Below the pieces are notes generated by a model that made no database searches, was not told the DNA's origin, and saw nothing but the letters and a program-made list of their open reading frames with translations. A stretch of DNA of 64,000 nucleotides, from assembly GCF_012027555.1 (NCBI RefSeq), contig NZ_SNUQ01000001.1, forward strand, positions 248,001-312,000, written 5' to 3'. Below, piece by piece: positions 36,182 through 45,976 of this stretch. The stretch is from Thermococcus sp. CX2 (lineage in GTDB: Archaea > Methanobacteriota_B > Thermococci > Thermococcales > Thermococcaceae). Positions within the stretch are counted from its first letter, which is position 1; each line of letters begins with the position of its first letter. The translations under genes and the position numbers were made by a program.

Positions 36182-36234
36182 CTATTTTGCACCCCCGGGG
36201 TCCTATTGTTGACATAACCAGGCATTCCCCGTTC

Positions 36235-36242
36235 TTTAAAAG
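36235..36242 (-). promoter_or_regulatory. TATA box of the membrane hydrogenase operon
   Basis: Minus-strand CTCTTTTAAAGAAC contains TTTTAAAG. The predicted start site is near 36212, giving a leader of about 31 nt that includes the GGGGGTG ribosome site. The SurR-type motif ends 17 bases upstream, the position of an activator. Confidence 0.55.
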
Positions 36243-36259
36243 AGTTTTTTGATAGCTTT

Positions 36260-36276
36260 GTTTTCAACAAAAAGTT
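36260..36276 (+). promoter_or_regulatory. SurR-type operator GTTn3AACn5GTT upstream of the membrane hydrogenase operon
   Basis: GTT-TTC-AAC-AAAAA-GTT matches the published SurR consensus exactly and has the same orientation relative to its gene as the copy upstream of the alcohol dehydrogenase; the first nine bases (GTTTTCAAC) are identical in both. It lies just upstream of the TATA box. In Pyrococcus, SurR activates hydrogenase operons through such sites in the absence of sulfur. Confidence 0.68.
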
Positions 36277-36555
36277 AACTAAACGGAGTAAATGGCTAAA
36301 TATGGTTTAAATGGTCTCAATAAGTACAATTATGCTGTGTGCTGTCATTAAACATATTTGTTAATGGTCATGAAAAAAGTACAGCAAAAAAGTTCCTCAA
36401 GAGTATGAACTTTCCATTATCCATCAGTATAAGATCCATACACGACTCTGTTTGCTTGGGCAACAATGAAACAATGTGCTGTTTTGCTCATCCTTCCCCA
36501 TGGGACCAATATCTGTCGCCCTATTGTCTTAATAAACCATGTTGTAGACTTTTAA

Positions 36556-36583
36556 GTTTCAACGTAAACAAAAACGTTTCAAC
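36556..36583 (+). repeat. Two GTTTCAAC direct repeats upstream of hydB
   Basis: GTTTCAAC occurs at 36556-36563 and 36576-36583, a 20-bp period, that is two helical turns. The repeats end 20 bases before the hydB TATA box (GTTTAAAA, 36604-36611). Each is a SurR-like half motif with a 2-nt in place of a 3-nt spacer, so this may be a degenerate SurR site or that of another activator. Confidence 0.45.
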
Positions 36584-36695
36584 CTTTGGTTTACAATTTT
36601 CGGGTTTAAAAACGCTTTTTTATCTATCTACCAAGCCTAGACTGAGGGAACAAACATGAGCACGTGTACATTTATGTCCATTAGGGGGTGATAAT

Positions 36696-37799
36696 GTGAG
36701 ATACGTCAAGTTGCCAAAAGAAAACACATATGAATTTTTAGAAAGACTAAAAAACCTCGGAAAGCTGTACGCTCCAGTGAAAATTTCTGATAAGTTCTAT
36801 GACTTCAGAGAAATTGACGACGTCCGGAAGATTGAATTCAACTACACTAGAACCATAATGCCGCCCAAAAAGTTCTTCTTCGCTCCGAGGGAGAAAATGT
36901 TCGAATTTAGTATTTCAAAGGCAGAATACAAAGAGGTAATCCCGGAAGTAGAGCCATTCGTTTTGTTCGGCCTTCATGCCTGCGACATCTACGGTCTGAA
37001 GATACTCGACAGCGTATACCTGGATGAGTACCCTGACAAGTACTACAAGGTCAGGCGTGAAAAAGGCATAATCATCGGTATAAGCTGCATGCCAGATGAG
37101 TACTGCTTCTGCAACCTGCTAAGGACTGACTTTGAGCATGACGGCTTTGACCTGTTTTTCCACGAGCTTCCCGATGGCTGGCTGGTGAGGATCGGAACTC
37201 CAACGGGCCACAGGATAGTTGACAAGAACATCAAGCTGTTTACCGAAGTCACATCCGAGGACATCTGCGCCTTCAGGGAATTTGAAAGGAAGCGTGCCCA
37301 GGCATTTAGGTATCACGAAGAGTGGGACAACATCCACTATCTGCTGGAGCTCGAGATGGAGCACCCACTCTGGGAAAAAGAGGCGGATAAATGCTTTGCC
37401 TGTGGCAACTGCAGCACCGTCTGCCCAACCTGCAGGTGCTATGAGGTTAGGGATGTCGTGAACATTGATGGCGACACAGGCTACAGGGAAAGGCGCTGGG
37501 ATTCGTGTAAGTTTAGGAGCCATGCGCTCGTGGCTGGCGGTCACAACTTCAGGCCTACCAAGAAGGACCGCTTCATAAACCGCTATCTCTGTAAGATGTC
37601 CTTCCACTGGACGCTTGGAATCAACTTCTGTGTCGGCTGTGGAAGGTGTACCGCCTTCTGTCCGGCCGGCATTGATTTCGTGAAGAACCTCAGAATTATA
37701 GCTGGATTGGAGGACCCAGCCTGCCCGTCCGAGCTGAGCGAAGAAATCCCGAAGAAAGGTTTTGCATATGCCAACAACGTGAGGGGTGAGGACATATGA
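36696..37799 (+). CDS. hydB: Cytosolic sulfhydrogenase beta subunit (HydB)
   Basis: 367 residues from GTG 36696 (GGGGGTGA 4 nt upstream). Length equals, from memory, that of Pyrococcus HydB. The N-terminal 230 residues resemble anaerobic sulfite reductase subunit A. The C-terminal half binds two [4Fe-4S] clusters through [19 protein letters not shown] and [16 protein letters not shown]. It carries electrons between the flavoprotein HydG and the small subunit HydD. First gene of hydBGDA; its TATA box is at 36604-36611, giving a leader near 65 nt. Confidence 0.95.
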   Translation: MRYVKLPKENTYEFLERLKNLGKLYAPVKISDKFYDFREIDDVRKIEFNYTRTIMPPKKFFFAPREKMFEFSISKAEYKEVIPEVEPFVLFGLHACDIYGLKILDSVYLDEYPDKYYKVRREKGIIIGISCMPDEYCFCNLLRTDFEHDGFDLFFHELPDGWLVRIGTPTGHRIVDKNIKLFTEVTSEDICAFREFERKRAQAFRYHEEWDNIHYLLELEMEHPLWEKEADKCFACGNCSTVCPTCRCYEVRDVVNIDGDTGYRERRWDSCKFRSHALVAGGHNFRPTKKDRFINRYLCKMSFHWTLGINFCVGCGRCTAFCPAGIDFVKNLRIIAGLEDPACPSELSEEIPKKGFAYANNVRGEDI

Positions 37800-38671
37800 G
37801 CGAGTCCAACGTCTGCCTCTGCCACGACAATCCGTACGCCCTCGACAAGGTCAAAGTTCTCAGGGTGTACTCACTGACGGAGAAGGAGAAGCTTTTCCTC
37901 TTCAGGTTTGAGGATCCAGAGATAGCCGAAAACTGGACCTTCAAGCCAGGACAGTTCGTCCAGCTCACCATCCCGGGTGTTGGAGAGGTCCCGATAAGCA
38001 TCTGTTCATCGCCTATGAGGAAGGGATTCTTTGAGCTGTGCATAAGGAAAGCAGGAAGAGTTACAACCGTTGTCCACAGGCTCCAGCCTGGCGACACCGT
38101 CTTAGTGAGGGGCCCCTACGGAAATGGCTTCCCAGTGGACGAGTGGGAGGGCATGGACTTACTCCTAATCGCTGCTGGCCTCGGAACGGCTCCACTCAGG
38201 AGTGTCTTCCTCTACGCCATGGACAACCGCTGGAAGTATGGAAACATAACCTTCATCAACACAGCTCGTTATGGGAAGGACCTCCTCTTCTACAAGGAGC
38301 TTGAGGCCATGAAGGACCTTGCCGAAGCCGAAAACGTCAAGATAATCCAGAGCGTTACGCGCGACCCAGACTGGCCAGGCCTGCATGGGAGGCCTCAGAA
38401 CTTCATAGTTGAAGCCAACACCAACCCGAAGAACACCGCCATAGCCATATGCGGCCCGCCGAGAATGTACAAGGCAGTCTTTGAAGCGCTCATAAACTAC
38501 GGATACCGCCCGGAGAACATCTACGTGACTCTGGAAAGGAAGATGAAGTGTGGAATAGGCAAGTGCGGTCACTGCAACGTCGGAACGAGTACCTCATGGA
38601 AATACGTGTGTAAAGATGGCCCCGTCTTTACGTACTTTGACATAGTCTCAACCCCAGGGCTGCTTGATTGA
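37796..38671 (+). CDS. hydG: Cytosolic sulfhydrogenase gamma subunit (HydG), NADP(H)/FAD reductase
   Basis: 291 residues, start overlapping hydB (ATGA). Ferredoxin-reductase fold: FAD-binding region around LKPGQFVQL-type [18 protein letters not shown] and PISICSSP, the NADP-binding [17 protein letters not shown] and [12 protein letters not shown]-terminal Cys cluster ([13 protein letters not shown]...VCKDGP) binds a [2Fe-2S] centre. It exchanges electrons between NADP(H) and the iron-sulfur chain, allowing the enzyme to make NADPH from H2 or H2 from NADPH. Confidence 0.95.
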   Translation: MSESNVCLCHDNPYALDKVKVLRVYSLTEKEKLFLFRFEDPEIAENWTFKPGQFVQLTIPGVGEVPISICSSPMRKGFFELCIRKAGRVTTVVHRLQPGDTVLVRGPYGNGFPVDEWEGMDLLLIAAGLGTAPLRSVFLYAMDNRWKYGNITFINTARYGKDLLFYKELEAMKDLAEAENVKIIQSVTRDPDWPGLHGRPQNFIVEANTNPKNTAIAICGPPRMYKAVFEALINYGYRPENIYVTLERKMKCGIGKCGHCNVGTSTSWKYVCKDGPVFTYFDIVSTPGLLD

Positions 38672-38681
38672 GGTGGTAGAA

Positions 38682-39470
38682 ATGACGGGGAAAATTAGGA
38701 TAGGGTTTTACGCTCTCACCTCATGCTACGGCTGTCAGCTCCAGTTCGCCATGATGGATGAAATAATTCAGCTCCTCAATAAGGCCAACATCGAGTGCTG
38801 GTTTATGGTAGACAGGGACAGCGACGAGGATAGGGAAGTTGATATAGCCTTCATCGAGGGAAGCGTTTCAACAGAGGAGGAAGTCGAGCTTGTAAAGAAA
38901 GTTAGGGAGAAGGCAAAAATAGTCATCGCGGTTGGCTCATGCGCTGTTCATGGAGGAGTGCAGAGCTGGGCCAACGACAAGAAGCTCGAAGAGCTTTGGA
39001 AGACTGTTTACGGCGATGCCAAAGTAAAGTTCCAGCCGAAGATGGCCGAGCCCGTTGAGAAGTACATCAAGGTTGATTACAAGCTCTACGGCTGCCCACC
39101 GGAGAAGAAGGACTTCCTCTACGCCCTTGGAACTTTCCTCGTCGGCTCGTGGCCGGAGGACATAGACTACCCAGTCTGCCTCGAGTGCCGCTTAAAGGGC
39201 AACCCATGCATACTCATAGAGAAGGGCGAGCCGTGCCTTGGACCAGTAACTGTAGCTGGTTGCGATGCGAGGTGCCCGAGCTACGGAATAGCGTGCATAG
39301 GGTGTAGAGGTGCTATAGGCTACGATGTTGCCTGGTTCGACTCACTGGCCAGGACATTCAAGGAGAAGGGCCTCACCAAGGAAGAAATCCTTGAGAGGAT
39401 GAAGATTTTCAACGCCCACAATCCAAAGCTCGAGGAGATGGTTAACAAAATCTTTGAGGAGGGAGAATGA
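38682..39470 (+). CDS. hydD: Cytosolic sulfhydrogenase delta (small) subunit (HydD)
   Basis: 262 residues from ATG 38682 (GAGGTGG upstream); a longer frame from TTG 38664 overlaps the ribosome site. Proximal cluster ligands: [20 protein letters not shown] and [10 protein letters not shown]. Medial and distal cluster ligands lie in [29 protein letters not shown] and CIGCRG. It conducts electrons to the nickel site in HydA. Length agrees with Pyrococcus HydD (about 261). Confidence 0.95.
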   Translation: MTGKIRIGFYALTSCYGCQLQFAMMDEIIQLLNKANIECWFMVDRDSDEDREVDIAFIEGSVSTEEEVELVKKVREKAKIVIAVGSCAVHGGVQSWANDKKLEELWKTVYGDAKVKFQPKMAEPVEKYIKVDYKLYGCPPEKKDFLYALGTFLVGSWPEDIDYPVCLECRLKGNPCILIEKGEPCLGPVTVAGCDARCPSYGIACIGCRGAIGYDVAWFDSLARTFKEKGLTKEEILERMKIFNAHNPKLEEMVNKIFEEGE

Positions 39471-40750
39471 TGTACATACCAATTACTGTTGATCACATCG
39501 CGCGTGTAGAGGGAAAAGGCGGAATCGAGATAATCATGGGCGACGAAGGCGTTAAGGAGGTCAAGCTCAACATCATTGAAGGTCCAAGGTTCTTTGAGGC
39601 CATAACAATTGGCAAGAAGCTTGAAGAAGCCCTGGCCGTTTATCCAAGAATTTGCTCCTTCTGTTCAGCAGCTCACAAGCTCACCGCCCTGGAGGCTGCT
39701 GAGAAAGCGGTAGGCTTCACCCCGAGGGAGGAGATTCAGGCCCTGAGGGAGGTCCTCTACATAGGCGACATGATAGAGAGCCACGCGCTTCACCTCTACC
39801 TCCTCGTCCTGCCAGACTATCTCGGCTACTCCAACCCGCTCAGCATGATAGATGAATACAAGAAGGAAATCGAGATAGCCCTAAAGCTCAAGAACCTCGG
39901 CTCGTGGATGATGGACGTTCTTGGAAGCAGGGCGATTCACCAAGAAAATGCTATCTTGGGTGGCTTCGGGAAGCTCCCCGATAAAACCACACTAGAGGAG
40001 ATGAAGGGGAAGCTCAAGGAGGCACTTCCGCTGGCAGAATACACCTTCGAGCTCTTTGCAAAGCTGAAGCAGTACAAAGAGGTGGAGGGCCCGATAATCC
40101 ACATGGCAGTTAAGCCGAGGGGAGACGTCTACGGCATCTACGGGGATTACATCAAGGTGAGCGACGGTTTCGAATTCCCAGTTGAGGAGTACAAGAAGCA
40201 CATAGTTGAGAGGGTTGTGGAGCACAGCTTCGCCAAGCACAGCTTTTACAACGGCGAAAGGCCATTCATGGTCGGCGCAATTTCAAGGATAGCCAATAAC
40301 GCAGAGCTGCTCTACGGCAGGGCCAAAGAGCTCTACTCGCAGTATAGAGACCTCCTACAGCCAACCAACCCCTTCGCCAACAACCTCGCCCAGGCGCTTG
40401 AGCTCGTCTACTTCATAGAAAGGGCCATAGACCTAATCGACGAAACCCTCGCTAAGTGGCCGATACGGCCGAAAGACGAGGTAGAGATAAGGGACGGAAG
40501 GGGAGTAAGCTTCACCGAGGCACCGAGGGGACTGCTCGTCTACACGCTCGAGATCAAGGACGGTAGGGTGGCCTACGCTGATATAATAACGCCGACCGCG
40601 ATGAACCTGGCCATGATGGAGCACCACGTCAGGATGATGGCAGAGAAACACTCTAACGATGAGCCGGAGCAGCTCAAGCTCCTCGCGGAGATGGTCGTCA
40701 GGGCCTACGACCCGTGCATCTCCTGTTCGGTGCACGTGGCGAGGCTTTGA
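39470..40750 (+). CDS. hydA: Cytosolic sulfhydrogenase alpha (large, NiFe) subunit (HydA)
   Basis: 426 residues from ATG 39470, better spaced from GAGGAGGGAGA than ATG 39467; overlaps the hydD stop. Nickel ligands: RICSFCSAAH near residue 65 and the C-terminal DPCISCSVH. Only four residues (VARL) follow the His, the short tail expected to be cut by a maturation protease. Group 3b enzyme: reversible H2 oxidation coupled to NADP+, with sulfur reductase activity in vitro. Followed by a T-rich terminator. Confidence 0.96.
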   Translation: MYIPITVDHIARVEGKGGIEIIMGDEGVKEVKLNIIEGPRFFEAITIGKKLEEALAVYPRICSFCSAAHKLTALEAAEKAVGFTPREEIQALREVLYIGDMIESHALHLYLLVLPDYLGYSNPLSMIDEYKKEIEIALKLKNLGSWMMDVLGSRAIHQENAILGGFGKLPDKTTLEEMKGKLKEALPLAEYTFELFAKLKQYKEVEGPIIHMAVKPRGDVYGIYGDYIKVSDGFEFPVEEYKKHIVERVVEHSFAKHSFYNGERPFMVGAISRIANNAELLYGRAKELYSQYRDLLQPTNPFANNLAQALELVYFIERAIDLIDETLAKWPIRPKDEVEIRDGRGVSFTEAPRGLLVYTLEIKDGRVAYADIITPTAMNLAMMEHHVRMMAEKHSNDEPEQLKLLAEMVVRAYDPCISCSVHVARL

Positions 40751-40752
40751 GC

Positions 40753-40771
40753 TTTCCCTCTTTTTTTGTCT
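40753..40771 (+). terminator. U-rich terminator of hydBGDA
   Basis: The stop codon is followed by CTTTCCCTCTTTTTTTG, a strong archaeal-type T tract. The next gene begins 115 bases later after its own possible promoter (GATTATTATAACCG near 40785). Confidence 0.55.
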
Positions 40772-40883
40772 TGGCACTCGAAGCGTGATTATTATAACCG
40801 GGTTCGAGAAAACATAACACTGAAAGGCCACCAAAAGACGCTGGAAGCGTTATTGTCTAAAAAGTAGGCAAGGAGGAAAATCC

Positions 40884-41345
40884 ATGAGCACGCTCATCTT
40901 AGCTCTAGGAAACGAGCTGATGAAGGACGATGGAGTGGGCTTAAAGGTCGGCAGGCTTCTGGCAGAAAAAGGTTACAACGTTCTCGAAGTTGGCACGGAC
41001 ATATTCAGGCTCCAGAGCCATTACAGTGGAGAGGAGCGGCTCATAATCATCGACGCAATACTTAGTGAAAAGTTCAAGCCGGGAGAAATAATCCACGTGA
41101 GCGGCGATGAGGTTTTCGAGAAGCTGAAGGCCGAAATCAGGAGCGCGCACTTCATGGGGGCAATAGACGGGCTCAAACTCCTCATGGCACTCGATGAGAG
41201 GCTCGCCAACGTTGAAATCCACTTCGTTGGTATCGTTGCGAAGGAAATTGACCTCGGCATGGAGCTTAGCGAGGAAGTAGAGAAGGCCCTTCCGAAGGTT
41301 GTCGAGCTTGTTGAAGAATTGGCCAAAAATGAATTCTACAGTTAA
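40884..41345 (+). CDS. [NiFe]-hydrogenase maturation endopeptidase (HyaD/HycI family)
   Basis: 153 residues from ATG 40884 (GGAGG 9 nt upstream). Family features: GNELMKDDGVGLKVGRLL with the nickel-sensing Glu/Asp, an IIIDAI motif (metal-binding Asp) and SAHFMGAIDGLKLL with the late His. It removes the C-terminal tail of the large subunit after nickel insertion. Here two substrates are near: HydA (tail VARL) and the HycE-like subunit (23-residue tail). Position favours HydA, but tail lengths differ greatly and a second protease may exist elsewhere. Confidence 0.88.
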   Translation: MSTLILALGNELMKDDGVGLKVGRLLAEKGYNVLEVGTDIFRLQSHYSGEERLIIIDAILSEKFKPGEIIHVSGDEVFEKLKAEIRSAHFMGAIDGLKLLMALDERLANVEIHFVGIVAKEIDLGMELSEEVEKALPKVVELVEELAKNEFYS

Positions 41346-41353
41346 AAATGAAG

Positions 41354-41647
41354 TCAGCCGAAGAGGAGCTCAAGCTCCTTCTTCATTATGCTTCTGTTCA
41401 TCGCGAGGTGGATTATAATTAGGAACATCATTATTATGCCGTACTGGGCCCTGAGCTTGAGAAAATCCAGCTGGGTCATTCCTAAGAAGCTTCCGGCTTT
41501 GCTGGCGATTATCGTCCCAATCGTTATGAATACAACACCCAGGAACATCACGAACAGAAGCAGCGAGAATGTAGCCTTTATCTTCAGCTTCTTCCTCATT
41601 TTCGGGTTTTTCTTTGCCTCTTCAAACGCTTTAGCCATTGGATCCAT
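41354..41647 (-). CDS. Small membrane protein with three helices
   Basis: 97 residues from ATG 41647 (GGGGTGA upstream). A basic amphipathic N-terminus (AFEEAKKNPKMRKKLKIKA) precedes hydrophobic helices FSLLLFVMFLGVVFITIGTII and YGIIMMFLIIIHLAM and a short tail. The function is unknown. It is convergent with the maturation protease, 8 bases apart, and separate from the Suf genes. Confidence 0.6.
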   Translation of the reverse strand: MDPMAKAFEEAKKNPKMRKKLKIKATFSLLLFVMFLGVVFITIGTIIASKAGSFLGMTQLDFLKLRAQYGIIMMFLIIIHLAMNRSIMKKELELLFG

Positions 41648-41761
41648 ATTATCACCCCACAAAAGAAATGAAGAACCGGTTAAAATCCTTAGTTCGGATT
41701 CACAGGGAAAAAACGACTAAAATTAGGGAGTATAAGAAACAAAGAGAAGAATCTTCAGTAG

Positions 41762-43099
41762 TCACATTCCACCGCTCACTGCCAGCTCGATTATTTTCCT
41801 TATCTCGACGAGGAACTCCATTGGGATGTCCTTGAGCATCGGTTCCAGGAAGCCCTTGACTATCAGCTGGGTCGCCTTTTCCTCGCTCAGGCCGCGGCTC
41901 ATGAGGTAGAAGAGCTCCTCCTCGCGGATTTTACCTATAGCGGCTTCGTGGCTCAGCTCGGCATCATCAACCCTGCTGACCAGACCCGGATATGTCTCCA
42001 TCACCGCTTTGTCGCTCATCAGCAGGGCGTCGCAGCTTATGTGTCCCTTGGTTCTTGGCGCTTCGGCCACTATCTTGCCCCTCGTTATGACAGTGCTCTC
42101 GTCCATTATGACTGCCTTGCTCGCGTTTATGCCAGCGGCTTCCCTCCCCTGGAGGTACATCTCGCCGCCAAGGTCAACGTACCAGTCCTTCTGGCCGAGG
42201 ATGATTCCGTTCAATTCAACGTAGCCGTTCTCCTCAACCCAGTACTTGGGATTGGCTATGTTGCTCCTGCCCGTTCCGAGACCGACGGTGGTGTTGATGA
42301 AGCGGGCGTTCTTTCCTATTCTAGCTCTCGTCATCGGTCTCGTATGAACGTACTCAGGCCAGTTCTGGAGAACCGTGAGCTGGACCCTTGCGCCGTCGTG
42401 TATATACGCCTCCGTCATGTCGAGGTGAAGGGAGTGCTTAACTAAAACGGGTGCCGTACAGCCCTCAATGAGGTGGAACTCCGTGTTGGGTTCGGCGATG
42501 ATTATTATGTGCGGAGCCTGGGCTAATGCGCTCTCCTGTATGAGGAAGAACAGGTGGAGCGGGAAGGGAACCTTTAAGCCTTCCTTGACGTAGAGGAAGA
42601 TACCGCCGTTCCACACTGCCGTGTGATAGGCTGCCAGCTTGCTCTCGTTGGGGCTGAACATCTGGAGGAAGTGCCTCTTTATGACATCGGGGTACTTCTT
42701 CACTGCCTCCTCCATTGGAAGAACTATGAGGCCCTTCTTCGCCCACTCCTGAAGGAACTGGTTGTAGATTATTCCAGTGTCTGTCTGAACGGCCAAACCG
42801 GCAATGTACTTCTGCTCGACCTCGCTTATGCCGAGCCTATCGAGGAGTGCCTTCATCTCTGGAGGGAGGTCATCGAGGCTCTCTATGTGCTCTGGGAAGC
42901 CCTCTATCTCGGGCTTGGCTATGAACCTCAGCAGTTCGTCCTTGCTAATGACCGGGTCATTGTGAGGGGCCTTCTCGAAGGCTTCCAAGCCTTTGTACCT
43001 TATGCGCGTCATCCATTCCGGCTCTTTGTTCCTCCTAGCGAGGTTCTCTATCTCCTGCGCTATGATCTCCTTGGCTTCCTGAATGGTTATCTCACTCAT
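41762..43099 (-). CDS. sufB: SufB/SufD-family Fe-S cluster scaffold protein
   Basis: 445 residues from ATG 43099 (GGAGTG upstream), overlapping the sufC stop by 8 bases. The C-terminal beta-helix core is typical (INTTVGLGTGRSNIANPKYWVEENGYVELNGIILGQ, then EAPRTKGHISCDALLMSDKAVMETYPGLVSRVDDAELSHEAAIGKI). The conserved Cys in HISCDAL and His in ELSHEAAIG match the cluster-assembly residues of SufB/SufD. With SufC it forms the minimal archaeal SufBC scaffold, which supplies the many iron-sulfur subunits encoded nearby. No SufS, SufE or SufU gene lies in the window. Confidence 0.93.
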   Translation of the reverse strand: MSEITIQEAKEIIAQEIENLARRNKEPEWMTRIRYKGLEAFEKAPHNDPVISKDELLRFIAKPEIEGFPEHIESLDDLPPEMKALLDRLGISEVEQKYIAGLAVQTDTGIIYNQFLQEWAKKGLIVLPMEEAVKKYPDVIKRHFLQMFSPNESKLAAYHTAVWNGGIFLYVKEGLKVPFPLHLFFLIQESALAQAPHIIIIAEPNTEFHLIEGCTAPVLVKHSLHLDMTEAYIHDGARVQLTVLQNWPEYVHTRPMTRARIGKNARFINTTVGLGTGRSNIANPKYWVEENGYVELNGIILGQKDWYVDLGGEMYLQGREAAGINASKAVIMDESTVITRGKIVAEAPRTKGHISCDALLMSDKAVMETYPGLVSRVDDAELSHEAAIGKIREEELFYLMSRGLSEEKATQLIVKGFLEPMLKDIPMEFLVEIRKIIELAVSGGM

Positions 43100-43838
43100 C
43101 GCAACCACACTCCTCGAAAAGTCTCTGGAAGCCTTTTTCTTCAATCTCCTTCACGAACTCGCCTCCCTTTTCGAGCACTATCCTGCCGTCCCTCATCACG
43201 TGAACACTGAACGTGCTCGGGTCGAGGTGCTGGAGGATTCTTCCGTAGTGGGTTATCAGTAGTATCGCCGTTCCTTTTTTGTGGAGCTCCTCGATCTTCC
43301 TGCTTATCACGCTGAGCGAATCCACATCAACGCCACTGTCAGGCTCGTCGAGAATTAGGAGCTTCGGCTCGAGGAGCAGTGCCTGGAGGATTTCAAACCG
43401 CTTTCTCTCACCGCCAGAGAAGCCGGCGTTAACGTATCTCATGAGGTCATCCTCTTTGAACCACAGTTCCCTAGCGGTTTCCACTATCATATCATAGGCT
43501 TCAGCAAGGTCAATTCCCTTGACTTCCGCGAGAACCTGCTGGAGGAAATCTATTATTTTGACCCCTTCAACCTCTTCCGGATGCTGGAATGCGAGCATTA
43601 TGCCCATTTTGGCCCTTTCATGGGGAGGTAGATCGGTTATGTCCTTGCCATTGAAGAGTATCTTACCCTCCCTGACTTCATACCTCGGATGACCAGCAAT
43701 GGTCAGCGCGAGGGTGGATTTTCCAGAACCGTTGGGGCCCATGATGACATGAAAGCCCCCCTTATCCACGGAAAGGTTCACGCCCTTGAGAATCTCCTTA
43801 TCTCCGACAGTGACCCTGAGGTTCTCTACTTTGAGCAC
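43092..43838 (-). CDS. sufC: SufC ATPase of the Fe-S cluster assembly complex
   Basis: 248 residues from GTG 43838, which has GGAGGTG 5 nt upstream; the longer frame to 43871 contains that site. ABC-ATPase motifs: Walker A GPNGSGKSTL near residue 33, Q-loop LAFQHPEEV, signature FSGGERKRFEILQALL, Walker B KLLILDEPDSGVDVDSL and switch His in ILLITHYGR. Residue pattern and pairing with sufB identify SufC rather than a transporter ATPase. Confidence 0.95.
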   Translation of the reverse strand: MLKVENLRVTVGDKEILKGVNLSVDKGGFHVIMGPNGSGKSTLALTIAGHPRYEVREGKILFNGKDITDLPPHERAKMGIMLAFQHPEEVEGVKIIDFLQQVLAEVKGIDLAEAYDMIVETARELWFKEDDLMRYVNAGFSGGERKRFEILQALLLEPKLLILDEPDSGVDVDSLSVISRKIEELHKKGTAILLITHYGRILQHLDPSTFSVHVMRDGRIVLEKGGEFVKEIEEKGFQRLFEECGCDE

Positions 43839-43951
43839 TCTCCCACCTCCTAGGTTACCTCGATTGGCCATTTTTTAAGCATTTCTGGCCAAAGATGTAG
43901 AAGGCCATGAAAAGAGCGTCCTTCCGCAAAATAGATAAAAACAAGGTAAAC

Positions 43952-45859
43952 TCAGCGGGAGAGCGGTAGGGTCTCCCTAATCCTCCTGAGAAGCTCCCTC
44001 TTCTTCTCGCTTTCCTCGAGCGCTATCTCGAGAACCTCGTCGATTGTCTCCACTGGAATGATGTTTATCGTCTCGGCTTTGTCCTTGCTGAGGAATACAT
44101 CCTTCTCGTTGCTCTTGGGGATTATGACTGTCTTTATACCCGCCTCGATAGCAGCTTCGATCTTCGGCGTTGCACCGCCTATCGGGAGCACCTCGCCGCG
44201 AACGCTGAGCGAGCCAGTCATTGCCACGTCCTGCCTTATAGGAATCTCTTCAAGGGCCGAGATGACCGCAGTAGCAACGCTTATGCTGGCGGAGTCACCC
44301 TCAACTCCCTCGTAGGTCTGGAGGAACTGGACGTGGATGTCGTAGCGACTAATGTCCTCACCCTTGTAGCGCTTGATTATCGCCGAGACGTTCTGGACTG
44401 CTTCTTTCGCTATCTCGCCAAGTTTTCCAGTGACGATAATCTTACCCTCCTCCTTGCTCGCCGCTGGGGCAACAACAGCTTCAATCGGTAGGACGATACC
44501 GCTCTGCTCACCTATGACTGCTAATCCGTTCACCCTTCCTATCTCGCTGCCCTCAGTCTTGATGACCTGATACTCCTTCTTGCGCTCGATGTACCAGTCT
44601 GCCAGCTGCTTCTCGAGGGGCTTCGCCATCTTTATGGCCTCTAAAACGTCCTCCTTCTCGACGTACTTCTTACCCTTCTTGACCGCTATGTCACCCGCGG
44701 CCCTGACGATACCGCCGAGGTCTCTGAGGCGGAGCGTTAAGTGGCCCTTCCTTCCAGCCCTCTTCTGGGCCTCCCTTACTATCTCTTCGACGGCATCCCT
44801 CGTGAAGTGCGGAATCTTACCGTCCCTAATTACCTCCTGGGCCACGAACTGGACAAGCTTCTTCCTGTTTTCCAGAGTGTCCGGCATAGTTGTCCTCATG
44901 TAGACCTCGTAACCGTAACCCCTGATCCTCGAGCGGAGCGCTGGGTGCATCTTGTCCACAGTATCGAGGTTTCCAGCGGCCACAAGAACGAAGTCACATG
45001 GAACTGGCTCGGTCCTGACCATCGCACCGCTCGACATCTCACTCTGGCCGGTAATGGGGAACTTCTTTTCCTGCATTGCAGTGAGCAGGCTCTGTTGCAT
45101 CTTTAGGCTCAGGGTGGCAATCTCGTCTATGAAGAGCACTCCCTTGTGAGCGCGGTGTATCATTCCCGGCTCAACGCGCTCGTGAGCCGGCGTTCCGAGG
45201 CCACCGCTCTGGAAGGGGTCGTGACGAACATCACCAAGTAGCGCTCCGGCGTGTGCACCCGTTGCGTCGATGAACGGTGCCTTGGTTCTTCCACAGTTAT
45301 CAACGAGGAGCTTTGGAACAAGAACCGAACTTTTGAGGCGCATGTTGGAGAGGGCCATTATGGTGATTATTATGACGAACAGGCCCATGAGGAGAGTGGT
45401 GGCGTTAAACTGAATAAATAACGCCATCATGACGGTGAATATGACAAGTAGGAGAAGGTAGGACTTTATATTCTCCTGACTCTTGGCCTTCTCCCGGTAC
45501 CTCTCAACGATGCGCCTGCCCTGACAGGCAGGGACGGTTTTAATTTTAGGCATGTTCTCGTCTTCGGGGTTGGGGAAGACCAGGATATCCTCAAGGCTCT
45601 CCGTTGGGAGGAGCTCAGCCATCGCCTGGCCGAGCATGGACTTTCCAGTTCCAGGCTCGCCTATGAGAAGGACGTGCCTCTTCTGAGTGGCTGCAGTTTT
45701 AATGACCTCTACTGCATGTTCCTGACCAATAACCTGATCGATGAGCTTTTCCGGAACCTTGATTTCCTCAGTGGTGTTGAACTCAATGCCAAGTTCTAAG
45801 CGCTCCCCGTACTCTTTGGGGGTCAGGACTTCCTTCTTAACGTTCTCGTCGTCCCCCAT
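43952..45859 (-). CDS. lon: Membrane-anchored archaeal Lon protease (LonB)
   Basis: 635 residues from ATG 45859, a length I recall for Thermococcus Lon. The AAA+ domain has Walker [17 protein letters not shown] near residue 60 and a two-helix membrane hairpin inserted in it ([17 protein letters not shown] and [15 protein letters not shown], residues 125-165), the mark of archaeal LonB. Walker [12 protein letters not shown] and sensor/arginine-finger segments follow. The C-terminal protease domain carries the catalytic Ser in [14 protein letters not shown] and Lys in [21 protein letters not shown]. It degrades unfolded and regulatory proteins at the membrane. The LonA-type N-terminal substrate domain is absent. 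Confidence 0.96.
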   Translation of the reverse strand: MGDDENVKKEVLTPKEYGERLELGIEFNTTEEIKVPEKLIDQVIGQEHAVEVIKTAATQKRHVLLIGEPGTGKSMLGQAMAELLPTESLEDILVFPNPEDENMPKIKTVPACQGRRIVERYREKAKSQENIKSYLLLLVIFTVMMALFIQFNATTLLMGLFVIIITIMALSNMRLKSSVLVPKLLVDNCGRTKAPFIDATGAHAGALLGDVRHDPFQSGGLGTPAHERVEPGMIHRAHKGVLFIDEIATLSLKMQQSLLTAMQEKKFPITGQSEMSSGAMVRTEPVPCDFVLVAAGNLDTVDKMHPALRSRIRGYGYEVYMRTTMPDTLENRKKLVQFVAQEVIRDGKIPHFTRDAVEEIVREAQKRAGRKGHLTLRLRDLGGIVRAAGDIAVKKGKKYVEKEDVLEAIKMAKPLEKQLADWYIERKKEYQVIKTEGSEIGRVNGLAVIGEQSGIVLPIEAVVAPAASKEEGKIIVTGKLGEIAKEAVQNVSAIIKRYKGEDISRYDIHVQFLQTYEGVEGDSASISVATAVISALEEIPIRQDVAMTGSLSVRGEVLPIGGATPKIEAAIEAGIKTVIIPKSNEKDVFLSKDKAETINIIPVETIDEVLEIALEESEKKRELLRRIRETLPLSR

Positions 45860-45976
45860 TTTCCTTCCCTCTTGCACCCTCTCAAACTCGAATGCTCAGA
45901 GCGATTTATAACTTTTTTGAGGATGTAAAGAAAAAGCTAAAATAGGCCTTGGCACCCATAGAGGTTGGTGAGAGCA

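Larger units (their letters stand above)
36182..36695 (+). other. 514-bp AT-rich regulatory gap between the two hydrogenase operons
   Basis: The gap separates the divergent membrane-hydrogenase and hydBGDA operons. I see two promoters at its edges, one exact SurR-type motif, a pair of GTTTCAAC direct repeats, and no convincing gene. An open frame at 36339-36659 is AT-driven, lacks a ribosome site and overlaps the hydB promoter, so I do not call it. The length is unusual for this compact genome and leaves room for additional regulators or a small RNA. Confidence 0.6.

Noticed and set aside
36339-36659. 106-codon open frame in the gap before hydB
   Set aside because: AT-driven, no ribosome site, overlaps the hydB promoter region and has no recognisable protein pattern.
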